Shown here piece by piece: positions 7,975 through 15,748 of a stretch of DNA of 64,000 bases (positions are counted from its first letter, which is position 1; each line of letters starts with the position of its first letter). Position numbers and translations under genes: made by a program. The stretch is from Streptomyces erythrochromogenes (GTDB taxonomy: Bacteria; Actinomycetota; Actinomycetes; Streptomycetales; Streptomycetaceae): NCBI RefSeq assembly GCF_036170895.1, contig NZ_CP108036.1:4963501-5027500 (forward strand). Direction: 5' to 3'. The notes below the pieces were generated by a model. The model ran no database searches and was not told the DNA's origin. It saw nothing but the letters and a program-made list of their open reading frames with translations.

Positions 7975-8312
7975 AGGCCGGCGTCGCGCGGAGCCCGGTC
8001 GGTGCCGCCCCCTGGGGTGAGCCTCCGCATCGCTGCTCTCCTCACGCACGGCGCGAACAGTTCGAACATCCATCCGTACAGACCCCCTAGCTAGGTTGCC
8101 AGGAGCACATGCCATGCGCCATGGGCCGCACGCTCCTGTTTCTCAGAGTTCGGACGCCGAACGGGGACGATTGGTGGTCGAGCTGTGCGAGTCGAGCAAG
8201 TCGGATACGCGTGGCTGCGGCAGGTATCTGCCGAACGCCGAGGGCCCGGCCGCTGGAGAGCGGCCGGGCTGGCTGTCGTCGGGGCGCCGCCGGTGGGCGG
8301 CCGGGGCCTACG
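7975..8312. other. Gene-poor stretch with an 11-bp hairpin
   Basis: No convincing gene in these ~340 bp. A perfect 11-bp stem with a GGAG loop (8244-8254 with 8259-8269) could end transcripts from the XRE gene (plus) and the accessory operon (minus). Confidence 0.5.
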
Positions 8313-8543
8313 TCAGGCTGACGTGTGCTCGCGGTCGGTGGCGCCGCCGCCGCGGCAGGCCAGGCACGGCTGGCTGTAGACGACCCGTCGTTGACCGTCG
8401 ATGAGGATCGTCCTGCGGAAACCGCGGCAGGCGCCGCAGCCCCCAGTGACTTCGCTGCGGCGGGCGGGGATGCTCCCCTTCCGTCGTAGTGCCTGCAGGT
8501 GGTTGATCAGCGGCCCGTAATCGGGGCTCTGCCACGCGGTCAT
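8313..8543 (-). CDS. Small zinc-ribbon-like phage protein
   Basis: 76 residues with two CxxC pairs, CGACRG and CLACRG, 22 residues apart. Such a spacing can coordinate one zinc, and the CxxCxG form resembles the zinc repeats of DnaJ, although there is no J domain. It is the last gene of a four-gene minus-strand unit (9520 to 8313) and follows its neighbour by 27 bp. The role is unknown. Confidence 0.65.
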   Translation of the reverse strand: MTAWQSPDYGPLINHLQALRRKGSIPARRSEVTGGCGACRGFRRTILIDGQRRVVYSQPCLACRGGGATDREHTSA

Positions 8544-8570
8544 AGCCCAGCAGCGTAGCGCGAGCGGGGT

Positions 8571-9056
8571 CTAGTTAGGGTGGTCTGCTCGGCAGTTGGC
8601 CTCACAGTTCCCGTCCGCGCACCCGTTGTCGTGCTGGCAGGTGGCTGCGACAGGGATCCCCTCGAGCGGGCTGGTCCAGAGATCCATGTCGACCTCGAAC
8701 CCGGCCTCGCGGATCCGGCCGATGGTGTGGTCGAGCGCGCCCGGCTTGTACCGGTTGGGGTCGGGGAGCTCGGGGACGTGGTGGACGAACAGACCGAGAC
8801 GCGTGCAGAGCTGGGCGTACACGATGGTGTGCAGGATGAGCGCGTGCCAGCCCTCGTCGACCGTGCGGGACGGCCGCATGCCGCCGGGGAACTTGGCCGC
8901 GGCCGCCACGAACTTCAGGGCCTCGTCGACGATCCGCTCGGCGTTCACCCAGGACATGTCCGGGTTGTTGCTGGCGACGGTCGCGGTGACCGCCACGAAC
9001 TCGTCGTCGGTGATGAGCGCGTGCGCGTTCCGCTTGGGCGGAGCGGTGAGCGTCAT
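8571..9056 (-). CDS. Conserved phage/actinobacterial protein of unknown function
   Basis: 161 residues. The central part (PSRTVDEGWHALILHTIVYA) and the later FVHHVPE segment recall the DxxWHxHil pattern of the GRDP-like (DUF1399-type) family, whose biochemical role is unclear. The C-terminus is Cys-rich (CQHDNGCADGNCEANC), perhaps metal-binding. ATG 9056 has GGAGGA at ideal distance. A second in-frame ATG at 9131, also with a ribosome site (GGAGAA), would add 25 Pro-rich residues, so two forms are possible. It is probably co-transcribed with the two genes upstream. Confidence 0.7.
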   Translation of the reverse strand: MTLTAPPKRNAHALITDDEFVAVTATVASNNPDMSWVNAERIVDEALKFVAAAAKFPGGMRPSRTVDEGWHALILHTIVYAQLCTRLGLFVHHVPELPDPNRYKPGALDHTIGRIREAGFEVDMDLWTSPLEGIPVAATCQHDNGCADGNCEANCRADHPN

Positions 9057-9161
9057 GGTTCCTCCGGAGTGAGAGGGCGGGGGCGGGGTGTCGGGGCCGG
9101 TGCTGCAGGGGGGAGGCACGGGCGTGGACATGGCTTCTCCTTCGATGAGGCAGAGCGTGGG

Positions 9162-9236
9162 TCAGCGGGCGCCGGCGACGATGGCGGCCAGGAGCGCCAG
9201 GAGGACGACGACGTAGACGACCTCGGGCTGGGTCAC
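9162..9236 (-). CDS. 24-residue hydrophobic peptide, translationally coupled
   Basis: A GTG start overlaps the stop of the upstream gene (GTGA, 9233-9236). The product is one membrane helix: after MTQPE comes VVYVVVLLALLAAIVAG, then AR. It is too short for usual gene finders, but its overlap with the preceding stop and its all-hydrophobic character support translation. Function unknown. Confidence 0.55.
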   Translation of the reverse strand: MTQPEVVYVVVLLALLAAIVAGAR

Positions 9237-9520
9237 TGTTCGCCGAGCACGCGGAGGAAGCTCCGGATCGTGCGAGCGAGGGCCCGGGCGTGGTTCCAGT
9301 TGCCCATGGGGCTGTCGGTGGGGCCGTCGGCTGTGAGGCGGCGCCAGTCACGCAGCGCAGCCTCAGCCTCCTCGTGCCCCGCGACGCGGGCGAGGAGCTC
9401 CTCCCCGTGGCGCAGCAGGTCGTCGGCGAGACACGCGATCGTGACGCTGTCGGGCATCTGGTTGTACGGGGCGAGGGCCCTCTTCACGAGGGCGCTAACC
9501 GTGTCCAAGCCGGGCTGCAT
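9233..9520 (-). CDS. Hypothetical protein (DUF6415-like)
   Basis: 95 residues, mostly helical. DDLLRHGEELLARVAGHEEAE is followed by WRRLTADGP and a C-terminal ARTIRSFLRVLGEQ. The layout recalls small actinobacterial proteins of the DUF6415 type common on integrated elements; this is recognition from memory. GGAG precedes the ATG at 9520 by 6 bp. It is the first gene of the small minus-strand unit. Confidence 0.65.
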   Translation of the reverse strand: MQPGLDTVSALVKRALAPYNQMPDSVTIACLADDLLRHGEELLARVAGHEEAEAALRDWRRLTADGPTDSPMGNWNHARALARTIRSFLRVLGEQ

Positions 9521-9584
9521 ACCGGGGCTCCCTGCCGTCGTCAGCGAGTGGAAGCACCAGCGTGATGGCAGGGCAAACGAAGAA

Positions 9585-9603
9585 GGGGCCCGGTTCGGGC
9601 CCC
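9585..9603. terminator. Hairpin between XRE-TPR gene and accessory operon
   Basis: An 8-bp stem GGGGCCCG/CGGGCCCC with a GTT loop lies directly after the XRE-TPR stop (minus strand). Confidence 0.7.
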
Positions 9604-9607
9604 CTCG

Positions 9608-10864
9608 TTATGCGGCCAACAGGCCGATATCTACTGCCAGCTGACTGGCTCTCTGCCTCCGCTCCGGCACCCGGGACGTTGTCTCTTCCAGCACGATCGA
9701 GCGGGCGTAGCCGTTGTAGCGGATCGTCTCCGGTGCTGCTGCGTGCGCCTGCTCCAGCGTCGCCAGCGCTGTCTGCCGCTGCCCGTCGAGGTAGTAGGCG
9801 CGGGCCTGCTCAATGCGGTGCCGGGCCCGGCGCGGCCGCGACGGGATGATCTCCGCCTCGGCCCGGTTGGCCTGCCGTACCGACTCGCCACCGGCGCGCA
9901 GCTCCACCGCGACGGTTACGCCGTGCGCGCCCATGACGGCCTGCCCGAACGAGGTCACCCGGTGGAAGTAGCCGGCGGGGAGCCGCCGGGCGATGCCGCC
10001 CGCGCGGTCCCACCAGCCCCATGCTGTGCCGGTGTCGCGCCTCTTGGCGGCGGTCAGTCCGGCCTCGACGCGGAGTGCGCCGGTGATTGCCTGCACGTCG
10101 TGCGTTGCGCCCTCGAGGCGGGGCTCCAGCAGTTCCAGTGCCTGCATCACGACGTCGTCGGCCTCGTCGTAGTGGCCAGGGCCCGAGTCGCGGTGAGCCT
10201 GCGCAGAGAGCCACGAGGCGATGCCGATCGCGTGCAGGTCCTCGGACTCCTGCGCGGCCGCCATGCCACGCTCGGCCACTCGCCACAGCAGGGACGGGTC
10301 GGGCTGGTAGGCGACGAAGAACTGGGTCAGGAAGAAGGCTTCCGCCTGCAGGGTTAGGGCCGTACGCCGGTCGGCCGCGGTCTCGGCTTCCCGGACAGCG
10401 AGCTGCACGTCCCGGATCAGCCCCGGCAACAGCCCGCCGATCACCTCCCGATGGTTCGCGGCACCGTGGCGGGCGGCCCATGCGGCGTCCAGGGCGGCGC
10501 GCAGGAACTCCGGGGACGGCGCGTTCCGGGTGCCCGGCGCCGGGTAGGCGGCGAGTGCTGCACGGACGGCAGGCAGGCGGTCGTGGCCCGGCCCCAGGAA
10601 CAGATCGGTGTGGGGCTCGGCGCCGACATCCCCGACGAGGTCGTTCAGCCGGCGGACGCGCAGCACTTCAGCGATGCGGAGGATCTCCGGCAGTCGCGGC
10701 ATTCTCATGGTGCCGGTCTCTACTTTCTTGACCCATGAGGAGTGGTGGCCGAGGAGTCCGGCCAGCTGCTCGCGGGTCATGCCTCGGCGGTTGCGGTAGA
10801 TCTGGACACGTTGCCCGAATGCGACGGGGTTGTCGTAGGGGTCCGGGGTAGCATCAGAAGACAT
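9608..10864 (-). CDS. XRE-family regulator with TPR-like C-terminal domain
   Basis: 418 residues. Residues ~15-70 form an HTH_3 domain (YRNRRGMTREQLAGLLGHHSS). From ~115 on it is a helical, TPR-like repeat domain with Ala-rich helix pairs. Actinobacteria have many such XRE-TPR proteins, several of which bind small ligands or partner proteins. The gene stands alone between two terminators (9585-9603 and 10951-10981), so it is a single-gene unit, probably expressed in the lysogen. GGAGGG lies upstream of the ATG at 10864. It could be a lysogeny regulator or a carried cargo regulator. Confidence 0.85.
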   Translation of the reverse strand: MSSDATPDPYDNPVAFGQRVQIYRNRRGMTREQLAGLLGHHSSWVKKVETGTMRMPRLPEILRIAEVLRVRRLNDLVGDVGAEPHTDLFLGPGHDRLPAVRAALAAYPAPGTRNAPSPEFLRAALDAAWAARHGAANHREVIGGLLPGLIRDVQLAVREAETAADRRTALTLQAEAFFLTQFFVAYQPDPSLLWRVAERGMAAAQESEDLHAIGIASWLSAQAHRDSGPGHYDEADDVVMQALELLEPRLEGATHDVQAITGALRVEAGLTAAKRRDTGTAWGWWDRAGGIARRLPAGYFHRVTSFGQAVMGAHGVTVAVELRAGGESVRQANRAEAEIIPSRPRRARHRIEQARAYYLDGQRQTALATLEQAHAAAPETIRYNGYARSIVLEETTSRVPERRQRASQLAVDIGLLAA

Positions 10865-10950
10865 AACGGCCTTGCCCTCCTACCTTGCAGCTCGACACTG
10901 ACAGGGTATGGGGCAAGGCCGGATCTGTGTGATCCAGAACGCACGAAAGC

Positions 10951-10981
10951 GCCCCCTCCCGGCCAAAGGCCGGGAGGGGGC
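10951..10981. terminator. Strong hairpin at end of phage late operon
   Basis: A perfect 14-bp stem (10951-10964 with 10968-10981) with an AAA loop follows the last lysis gene. Confidence 0.85.
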
Positions 10982-10991
10982 GACGTGTTCT

Positions 10992-11246
10992 TCAGCGGGC
11001 GGCGAGCTGGTACATGGTTGCGCCGAGCGCGGCCAGGCTGACCAGTGCAGCGAGGGAGGGCAGGGGCCAGCGGCCCTTCTCCAGCGCGTCCAGGCGCCGC
11101 TCGTGGTCGTCGATGGTCTTGTCGGTCTGGTCGCCACGTTGGACGAGGAGCGCCAGCGACCCGTCGACTCGGGCGAACCCGGCTTCCATCGTGCCGCGCA
11201 TGCGCTCCAGCTCCACCGCTACCTGACCGGACTCGGCGGGGGTCAC
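10992..11246 (-). CDS. XhlA-like lysis membrane protein
   Basis: 84 residues. The N-terminal ~55 are charged and helical, with coiled-coil character (VAVELERMRGTMEAGF and later TIDDHERRLDALEKG). One membrane helix follows near 60-80 (LPSLAALVSLAALGATMY). This is the layout of XhlA-type accessory holins that work beside the holin. Its GTG overlaps the stop of the holin gene upstream (GTGA), so the two are coupled. It is the last gene of the late operon. Confidence 0.7.
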   Translation of the reverse strand: MTPAESGQVAVELERMRGTMEAGFARVDGSLALLVQRGDQTDKTIDDHERRLDALEKGRWPLPSLAALVSLAALGATMYQLAAR

Positions 11247-11467
11247 CCCTGGCCGTCCTCGTCGGTGCGCAGCCAGCTGGGCAGCAGGGCCTGGACGCCG
11301 GGTACCGCCATGACGCGGGCGAACCCGCCGGCCACGGCCAGGGAGCCGGCCACCCAGGGCAGGGCCTCGGGGATACCGGAGGCGGTGACGATCGCGGGCA
11401 GGGTGACGGCCAGGCCGACGGCGCTCTGCAGGACCGTGCGGGCGGTGCGCTTGGTGCTGTCCTTCAT
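11243..11467 (-). CDS. Putative holin
   Basis: 74 residues with two likely membrane helices: VLQSAVGLAVTLPAIVTASG and LPWVAGSLAVAGGFARVMAV. The N-terminus is Lys/Arg-rich and the C-terminus acidic (RTDEDGQG). It sits directly after the endolysin and overlaps the XhlA-like gene. Size, topology and position match a small two-helix holin that releases the endolysin to the wall; there is no sequence motif that proves it. Confidence 0.75.
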   Translation of the reverse strand: MKDSTKRTARTVLQSAVGLAVTLPAIVTASGIPEALPWVAGSLAVAGGFARVMAVPGVQALLPSWLRTDEDGQG

Positions 11468-11479
11468 GGTGGTGACCCT

Positions 11480-12292
11480 TCAGTCGATGACGGTGAAGCC
11501 ACGGGCCTGGCCCAGGCGGGTCAGGCTGGTCTTGCCGGGGATGCCGTCGGCGTCCGCGCCGCTGTAGCCGCAACGCTTCTGCCAGGCCCGGTAAGCGGTG
11601 ATGGTCGACGTGCCGAAGTGGCCGTCGACGAGGCCGCCAGCGAGCAGCCCCTCGGCGTTGAGCGCGGCCTCGACGGTCCGGACGCCGCCGTAGCTGACCG
11701 GGGTGCCGCCCTTGGGCGGGTCGACGTGGGCGGCGGAGATCAGCCGGGAGAGATCCACCACCGGGCGCGCGGGCGGCGGGGTGGCGCCTGGGCGGGGGGC
11801 GCCTCGGCGGACCCAGTCGTAGAGCTTGTCGCCGGGGCAGGTGGTGGCGTGGCCGTCGCGGTGGCCGCCGATGTAGTCGCCAGCCTCGCCCTCGGCGCGG
11901 AGCCAGTCGATCGCGTCACGGATGCCGTGCAGCTGGGCGTCGGGCGGGGTGTCCAGGCCGCCGCCCGCCTTGGCGAGGAGCGCGCACACTGAGTAGTCCT
12001 TGGTGTTCAGCGCTGCGGTTCCGTTGGCGCCGCTGCGGCGGTTGGGTCCGCGGCCCTCGTAGACCGTGCCGTGCTCGCAGACGACTGCGTTGTAGGCGAT
12101 GTCGACGTAGTCCTCGACGGTGTTGGCGAGGTGGCTGGCGCGGATGGCGCGGACGTAGTCGTCGCACAGGTCGTGGCGACGGCTGCTGTATTCGGATCCG
12201 AGGTAGTGCACCTTGACACCGCCGGTGCTGGCGATGTGCGCGGCGGGGGAGCTGGCGGGCAGGCCGTACTGGGATCTGCGGACGAGGTCCAC
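11480..12292 (-). CDS. Endolysin: PGRP/amidase_2 domain plus peptidoglycan-binding domain
   Basis: 270 residues. An N-terminal T7-lysozyme-like N-acetylmuramoyl-L-alanine amidase (PGRP fold) carries likely zinc ligands His29 (VKVHYLG), His144 and Cys152 (GHRDGHATTCPG). After a Pro-rich linker (~165-185) comes a C-terminal peptidoglycan-binding domain with the typical FGTSTITAYRAWQ and DGIPGKTSL motifs. It cuts the amide bond between muramic acid and the stem peptide. The GTG at 12292 is chosen for its GGAGG 6 bp upstream; earlier in-frame starts lack one and run into a hairpin. There is no signal peptide, so release needs the adjacent holin. Confidence 0.9.
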   Translation of the reverse strand: MDLVRRSQYGLPASSPAAHIASTGGVKVHYLGSEYSSRRHDLCDDYVRAIRASHLANTVEDYVDIAYNAVVCEHGTVYEGRGPNRRSGANGTAALNTKDYSVCALLAKAGGGLDTPPDAQLHGIRDAIDWLRAEGEAGDYIGGHRDGHATTCPGDKLYDWVRRGAPRPGATPPPARPVVDLSRLISAAHVDPPKGGTPVSYGGVRTVEAALNAEGLLAGGLVDGHFGTSTITAYRAWQKRCGYSGADADGIPGKTSLTRLGQARGFTVID

Positions 12293-12316
12293 GGGGCGCC
12301 TCCAGGGCATGAGGAA

Positions 12317-12340
12317 AGCCCCGGCCGATGGCACGGGGCT
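12317..12340 (-). terminator. Weak hairpin between tail protein and endolysin
   Basis: A 6-bp stem AGCCCC/GGGGCT with a 12-nt loop in the gap between structural and lysis genes. It could attenuate read-through; weak. Confidence 0.35.
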
Positions 12341-12356
12341 GCGGGGGTGGGGTGGG

Positions 12357-12905
12357 TCAGGTGATGCGGCGCAGGCGCATCCGGCTCTTGGCGTAGACCG
12401 TGGTGGCGGTCGCGTTCGAGACGCTCTGCGCCCAGCGCAACGCCATCGTCCCGGCCGTGCCGGCGGTGGTGAGGTGACCGGACAGCAGGGCGTGGGTGTG
12501 GGTGCCGCCCGTGCCGTACGTACCGACGGACAGCGACCCGGTCTGGTCGGTGGTGTTGGTCGCGGCCTTCTGGTTGGTGTCGGAGACGACGTTGCCGAGG
12601 AGGCCCCAGCGCAGGGTCGCGGAAGCCGGCAGGGTGAAGTCGACTTTCAGGCCGCCGGCGCCGAACGCTCCGTCGAAGTCGAGGAAACCCTCGACTGCGT
12701 ACGTGGCGTTCGCCGCCACAGTCAGCGCGAGGTGCGGGTCCGCGGCCAGCGACGTCGTCGACGTCCGGCCCGTGTCGCCGGACTTGACGATCTCGGGGGC
12801 GGCGGCGATCAGCGCGTTGAACTGGTCGCGGATCTCGGCGTTCATGTGGGCGGCGGTGACGACCTCGCCGACCACCCAGGTACGGGGCGTGGCCAACATC
12901 ATCAT
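12357..12905 (-). CDS. Tail fibre/tip-associated structural protein
   Basis: 182 residues. The N-terminus (TPRTWVVGEVVTAAHMNAEIRDQFNAL) is a segment common at the start of actinophage tail-tip and fibre proteins. The rest is Thr/Gly/Ala-rich and likely beta-structured. The ATG overlaps the previous stop (ATGA). It lies between tail genes and endolysin, the usual place for receptor-binding or baseplate accessory proteins. The adsorption role is inferred. Confidence 0.7.
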   Translation of the reverse strand: MMMLATPRTWVVGEVVTAAHMNAEIRDQFNALIAAAPEIVKSGDTGRTSTTSLAADPHLALTVAANATYAVEGFLDFDGAFGAGGLKVDFTLPASATLRWGLLGNVVSDTNQKAATNTTDQTGSLSVGTYGTGGTHTHALLSGHLTTAGTAGTMALRWAQSVSNATATTVYAKSRMRLRRIT

Positions 12906-13429
12906 CGGCTAAGGCTCCCCTTCGGTCCGGCCCCTGCGGGCTCCTCGGGTTTCGGTTCCTCGGGCGCCGGCTCCTCCGGCGTCGGGTCCGCCGGGCCGCG
13001 GCCAGGCTCCTTCTCGGGTTCGGGGGCGGGCGGCCCGGGCCGGTCCCATGCCTTGTCGTCGGCGTGCCACCAGTTCCGCTCGTGCGGGGCCCGGGCCGAG
13101 ACTTCGGCCTCGGCCGCTTCGGGGTTGGCGGGGAACGTGATCTGCACCCAGCCGTAGCCGCACTCAGGGCAGGCGAACCGAGGGTCGGTGGGGGTCACGA
13201 TCTGCGCGCTGCCGCAGACGCAGTCGGCCACCCACCGGTTGTGGTTGATCCGGGCGTAGATCCGTTCGCCGAGCAGGACCCCGGCCGGCGGGGTCAGCCT
13301 GCGCTGCGCGGTGTTCTCGTACCAGCGCCAGACCCGCTCGGCGGGTGGCACGCGGTCCCAGGCGCCAGCCGGCAGGGCCGGGGACGGCCGGTAGAACGAC
13401 TCGGCCCGCTGGGTGGGGATCTCCTTCAT
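12902..13429 (-). CDS. Phage tail-region protein with zinc ribbon
   Basis: 175 residues. A central four-cysteine ribbon (CVCGSAQ then CPECGYG) follows a Trp-rich N-terminal part. The C-terminal third is a Pro/Glu repeat (PEEPAPEEPKPEEP). It is located between the large tail protein and the fibre-type gene. The function is unknown; a structural or chaperone role is possible. Confidence 0.65.
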   Translation of the reverse strand: MKEIPTQRAESFYRPSPALPAGAWDRVPPAERVWRWYENTAQRRLTPPAGVLLGERIYARINHNRWVADCVCGSAQIVTPTDPRFACPECGYGWVQITFPANPEAAEAEVSARAPHERNWWHADDKAWDRPGPPAPEPEKEPGRGPADPTPEEPAPEEPKPEEPAGAGPKGSLSR

Positions 13430-13438
13430 CGGGGCCTC

Positions 13439-15748
13439 CTAGTAGGCGAGCCGGGTCGTCGTGCCGAGCACGCTGTAGGTGGTGTGGTCCAGCCCCCACA
13501 CCGCGCCGATCTGAGCGCGCGAGGTGTGGAACTGGATGAAGTGGGAGTTCAGGCCGAGCTCCTCGCTGTACCCCTCGATGGTGGCCGTCGTGGTCGGGGC
13601 CGGCGCCTCGTCGGGCAGGGCGGTGATCTCCAGCACGGACGAGATGTCCGCCTCGAGGAGCGCGGCGTACGTGGCAGCGGGCAGGCTGTACGCCTTGACG
13701 GGTACCTCGCGCAGCTCGGGCTCGGGGACCGCGTACCGGGAGACGATCCAGTGCGCGGCGTCGACCGCCTCGGTGTCGCTCGTCTTGATGATCGACAGGT
13801 CCTTGGGGTACGGGCCGAACGCGGCGACGGACTCGGCGGAGACGACGCGCTGCGTCGCGCCGCCCGGGCGGCGGGCGGTGAGCTGGTTGACCTGCTTCTG
13901 GTCGTCCGTCGGCAGGCTGGCCTCGTCCGTCTCGAGGTCGGCGAACGCCATGGACACCGCGACCGGTGCGTTGTAGCGGACGGTCCGGCTCTGGAAGAGC
14001 AGGCCGTGGCCGTCGCGGTGGCTGACCAGCTTGCCCGCCTCGGTGGCCTCGACGACGCGCATCATCTCGAGCGCGCTCGAGCCGCCGGGGCCCTGCGAGT
14101 CGACGGGGGAGAAGTCTCCCTGGGCGTCGATGGACGCGATCCCGGCGTACCCGGCCAGGCGCAGCATCCGCTCGTCGGCGTCCTCGCCGGAGAACCCGTT
14201 CGCGCCGGCGTCGTAGTGCGCGGCGAGCAGCGCGCTGTCGACTGCCGTCCCGGTGTAGAGGACGGCGTGAGCGACGGACCCCTCCCACAACGCGCCGGTG
14301 TTCCCGCCGATGGTCATGTACTTCAGGGCGTACATGAACGGCAGGAAGATCACATCGATCGGGGCGCCGCCGTCGATGTAGACGTCCTTCAGATACTCGG
14401 TGTAGACGACGTGGTGCCACTGCCCGTCGGCCAGGTTCGTCGAGCCGATGACGGACGCTGTCCTCGTTCCGCCCACGTCGGTGTGCTCGATGGTGAGGTA
14501 GCCGGACGCGTTCAGGGTGAAGGCGATCTGGTACTGGAACGTCTCGTCGCGGCAGTGGTAGAACTGCCGGTTCGCCGTCGTGGTCTTGAACCAGCACTCG
14601 AACTTGATGAAGTCCGTGGTCGTCGAAGCGGTCGCGGCCGGGCCCATGTCGGCGTCCAGGCGGATGCCGTTGGACGCCGAGGCGGGCGCGAACGTCACTG
14701 CGGTTGCGCCGGTGGCGGGCGGGCCGTCCTGCTGCCCGAACGTCACCGTGCCGCCGCTGCCGACCTGCGCCTGGACGAGGGAGCCGCCGCCCGTCCCGGC
14801 GACGTCGCCGGCCGAGGTCGAGGTCGAGGGCTCGGTCAGCGGGTAGTAGATGACCGGCTGCGCCTGTTTGATCTCCTCGGCCAGCAGGCTGCCGAGCTGC
14901 GGCTGCTTGTTCAGGTGCTTGAAAAGGTCGGTCGCGGTCAGTACCACCACGGGTTCCAGACCCCGCCAGGTCGACTTCCAGCCGTTGACCATCCCGTAGA
15001 ACCGCCAGTGGATGACAGTCCCGGCGCTGTCGAACGACGTCACCGAGGCGCCGCTCTCCACTTGGACGTCGTCGAGCCAGACCCGGTCGCCGGCCGCCGG
15101 GGGGCTGGCGGCCGTGGTGATCCCGATGGTGTGGCTCGTCGATGTCGCGGTGAACGTGAGGCTGATCTGAGTCCAGGCCGCGGTGACGGCCGAGGCTGTG
15201 CCGACGGCGCCGGTGTCCACCAGCTTCCACCGCACGGCAGCGTCACCGGCGGGCACCCAGACCCAGCCCGAGAGGGTGTAGGTCTGCCCGATGCGCAGGT
15301 CGTAGACGATCTGCTCTACGACGCCGCCGGTGCCGGTGCTCTGCCAGTCGATGAGCAGCGACTGGGTACCGGAGTGGGCGCGGGTGCCGTCGGCCGCGAC
15401 CGCCAGGGGCGGCGTGCTGGTGCTGGCCGCCCAGCCGGTCGTGACACCGCCCTCGAACGACGGGGACTGGGCAAGGTTCTTCCCGCCGGTCAACACCCCG
15501 AGCTGAATCGGACAGTTCGGCCGGACGTAGGGGTAGTACGGCGACGAGGCCAGCCCCGAGGAGAACCGCCCGTCCTCGTTGTCGAGCGTGAGGCTCATCA
15601 GGCTCGGCTGCGTCTGCGTCAGCTCGTCGGACGCACCCCGCGATACCCGAACGCTGGCCTTCAGGTTCAGCCATCGGGTGATGTCGGTCCAGGTGACCGA
15701 CGTAGCGGTCGGGGCGTACCCGAACGCTGCCCGTAGGACTGGCCTCAT
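13439..15748 (-). CDS. Minor tail protein with carbohydrate-binding and LamG-like domains
   Basis: 769 residues. The N-terminal ~90 residues (WTDITRWLNLKASVRVSRGAS, then LDNEDGRFS) match the start of siphovirus minor tail proteins. Residues ~90-220 form a jelly-roll, CBM-like domain (NLAQSPSFEGG), and ~290-510 a LamG/concanavalin-like domain (QPVIYYPLTEPS, YIDGGAPID). A C-terminal part resembles tail-hub proteins. It probably forms the tail tip and contacts host glycans. Its start overlaps the tape-measure stop. Confidence 0.85.
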   Translation of the reverse strand: MRPVLRAAFGYAPTATSVTWTDITRWLNLKASVRVSRGASDELTQTQPSLMSLTLDNEDGRFSSGLASSPYYPYVRPNCPIQLGVLTGGKNLAQSPSFEGGVTTGWAASTSTPPLAVAADGTRAHSGTQSLLIDWQSTGTGGVVEQIVYDLRIGQTYTLSGWVWVPAGDAAVRWKLVDTGAVGTASAVTAAWTQISLTFTATSTSHTIGITTAASPPAAGDRVWLDDVQVESGASVTSFDSAGTVIHWRFYGMVNGWKSTWRGLEPVVVLTATDLFKHLNKQPQLGSLLAEEIKQAQPVIYYPLTEPSTSTSAGDVAGTGGGSLVQAQVGSGGTVTFGQQDGPPATGATAVTFAPASASNGIRLDADMGPAATASTTTDFIKFECWFKTTTANRQFYHCRDETFQYQIAFTLNASGYLTIEHTDVGGTRTASVIGSTNLADGQWHHVVYTEYLKDVYIDGGAPIDVIFLPFMYALKYMTIGGNTGALWEGSVAHAVLYTGTAVDSALLAAHYDAGANGFSGEDADERMLRLAGYAGIASIDAQGDFSPVDSQGPGGSSALEMMRVVEATEAGKLVSHRDGHGLLFQSRTVRYNAPVAVSMAFADLETDEASLPTDDQKQVNQLTARRPGGATQRVVSAESVAAFGPYPKDLSIIKTSDTEAVDAAHWIVSRYAVPEPELREVPVKAYSLPAATYAALLEADISSVLEITALPDEAPAPTTTATIEGYSEELGLNSHFIQFHTSRAQIGAVWGLDHTTYSVLGTTTRLAY

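Noticed and set aside
8096..8404. Plus-strand frames in the 8-kb gap
   Set aside because: No ribosome site and Arg/Gly-rich; overlap a hairpin.
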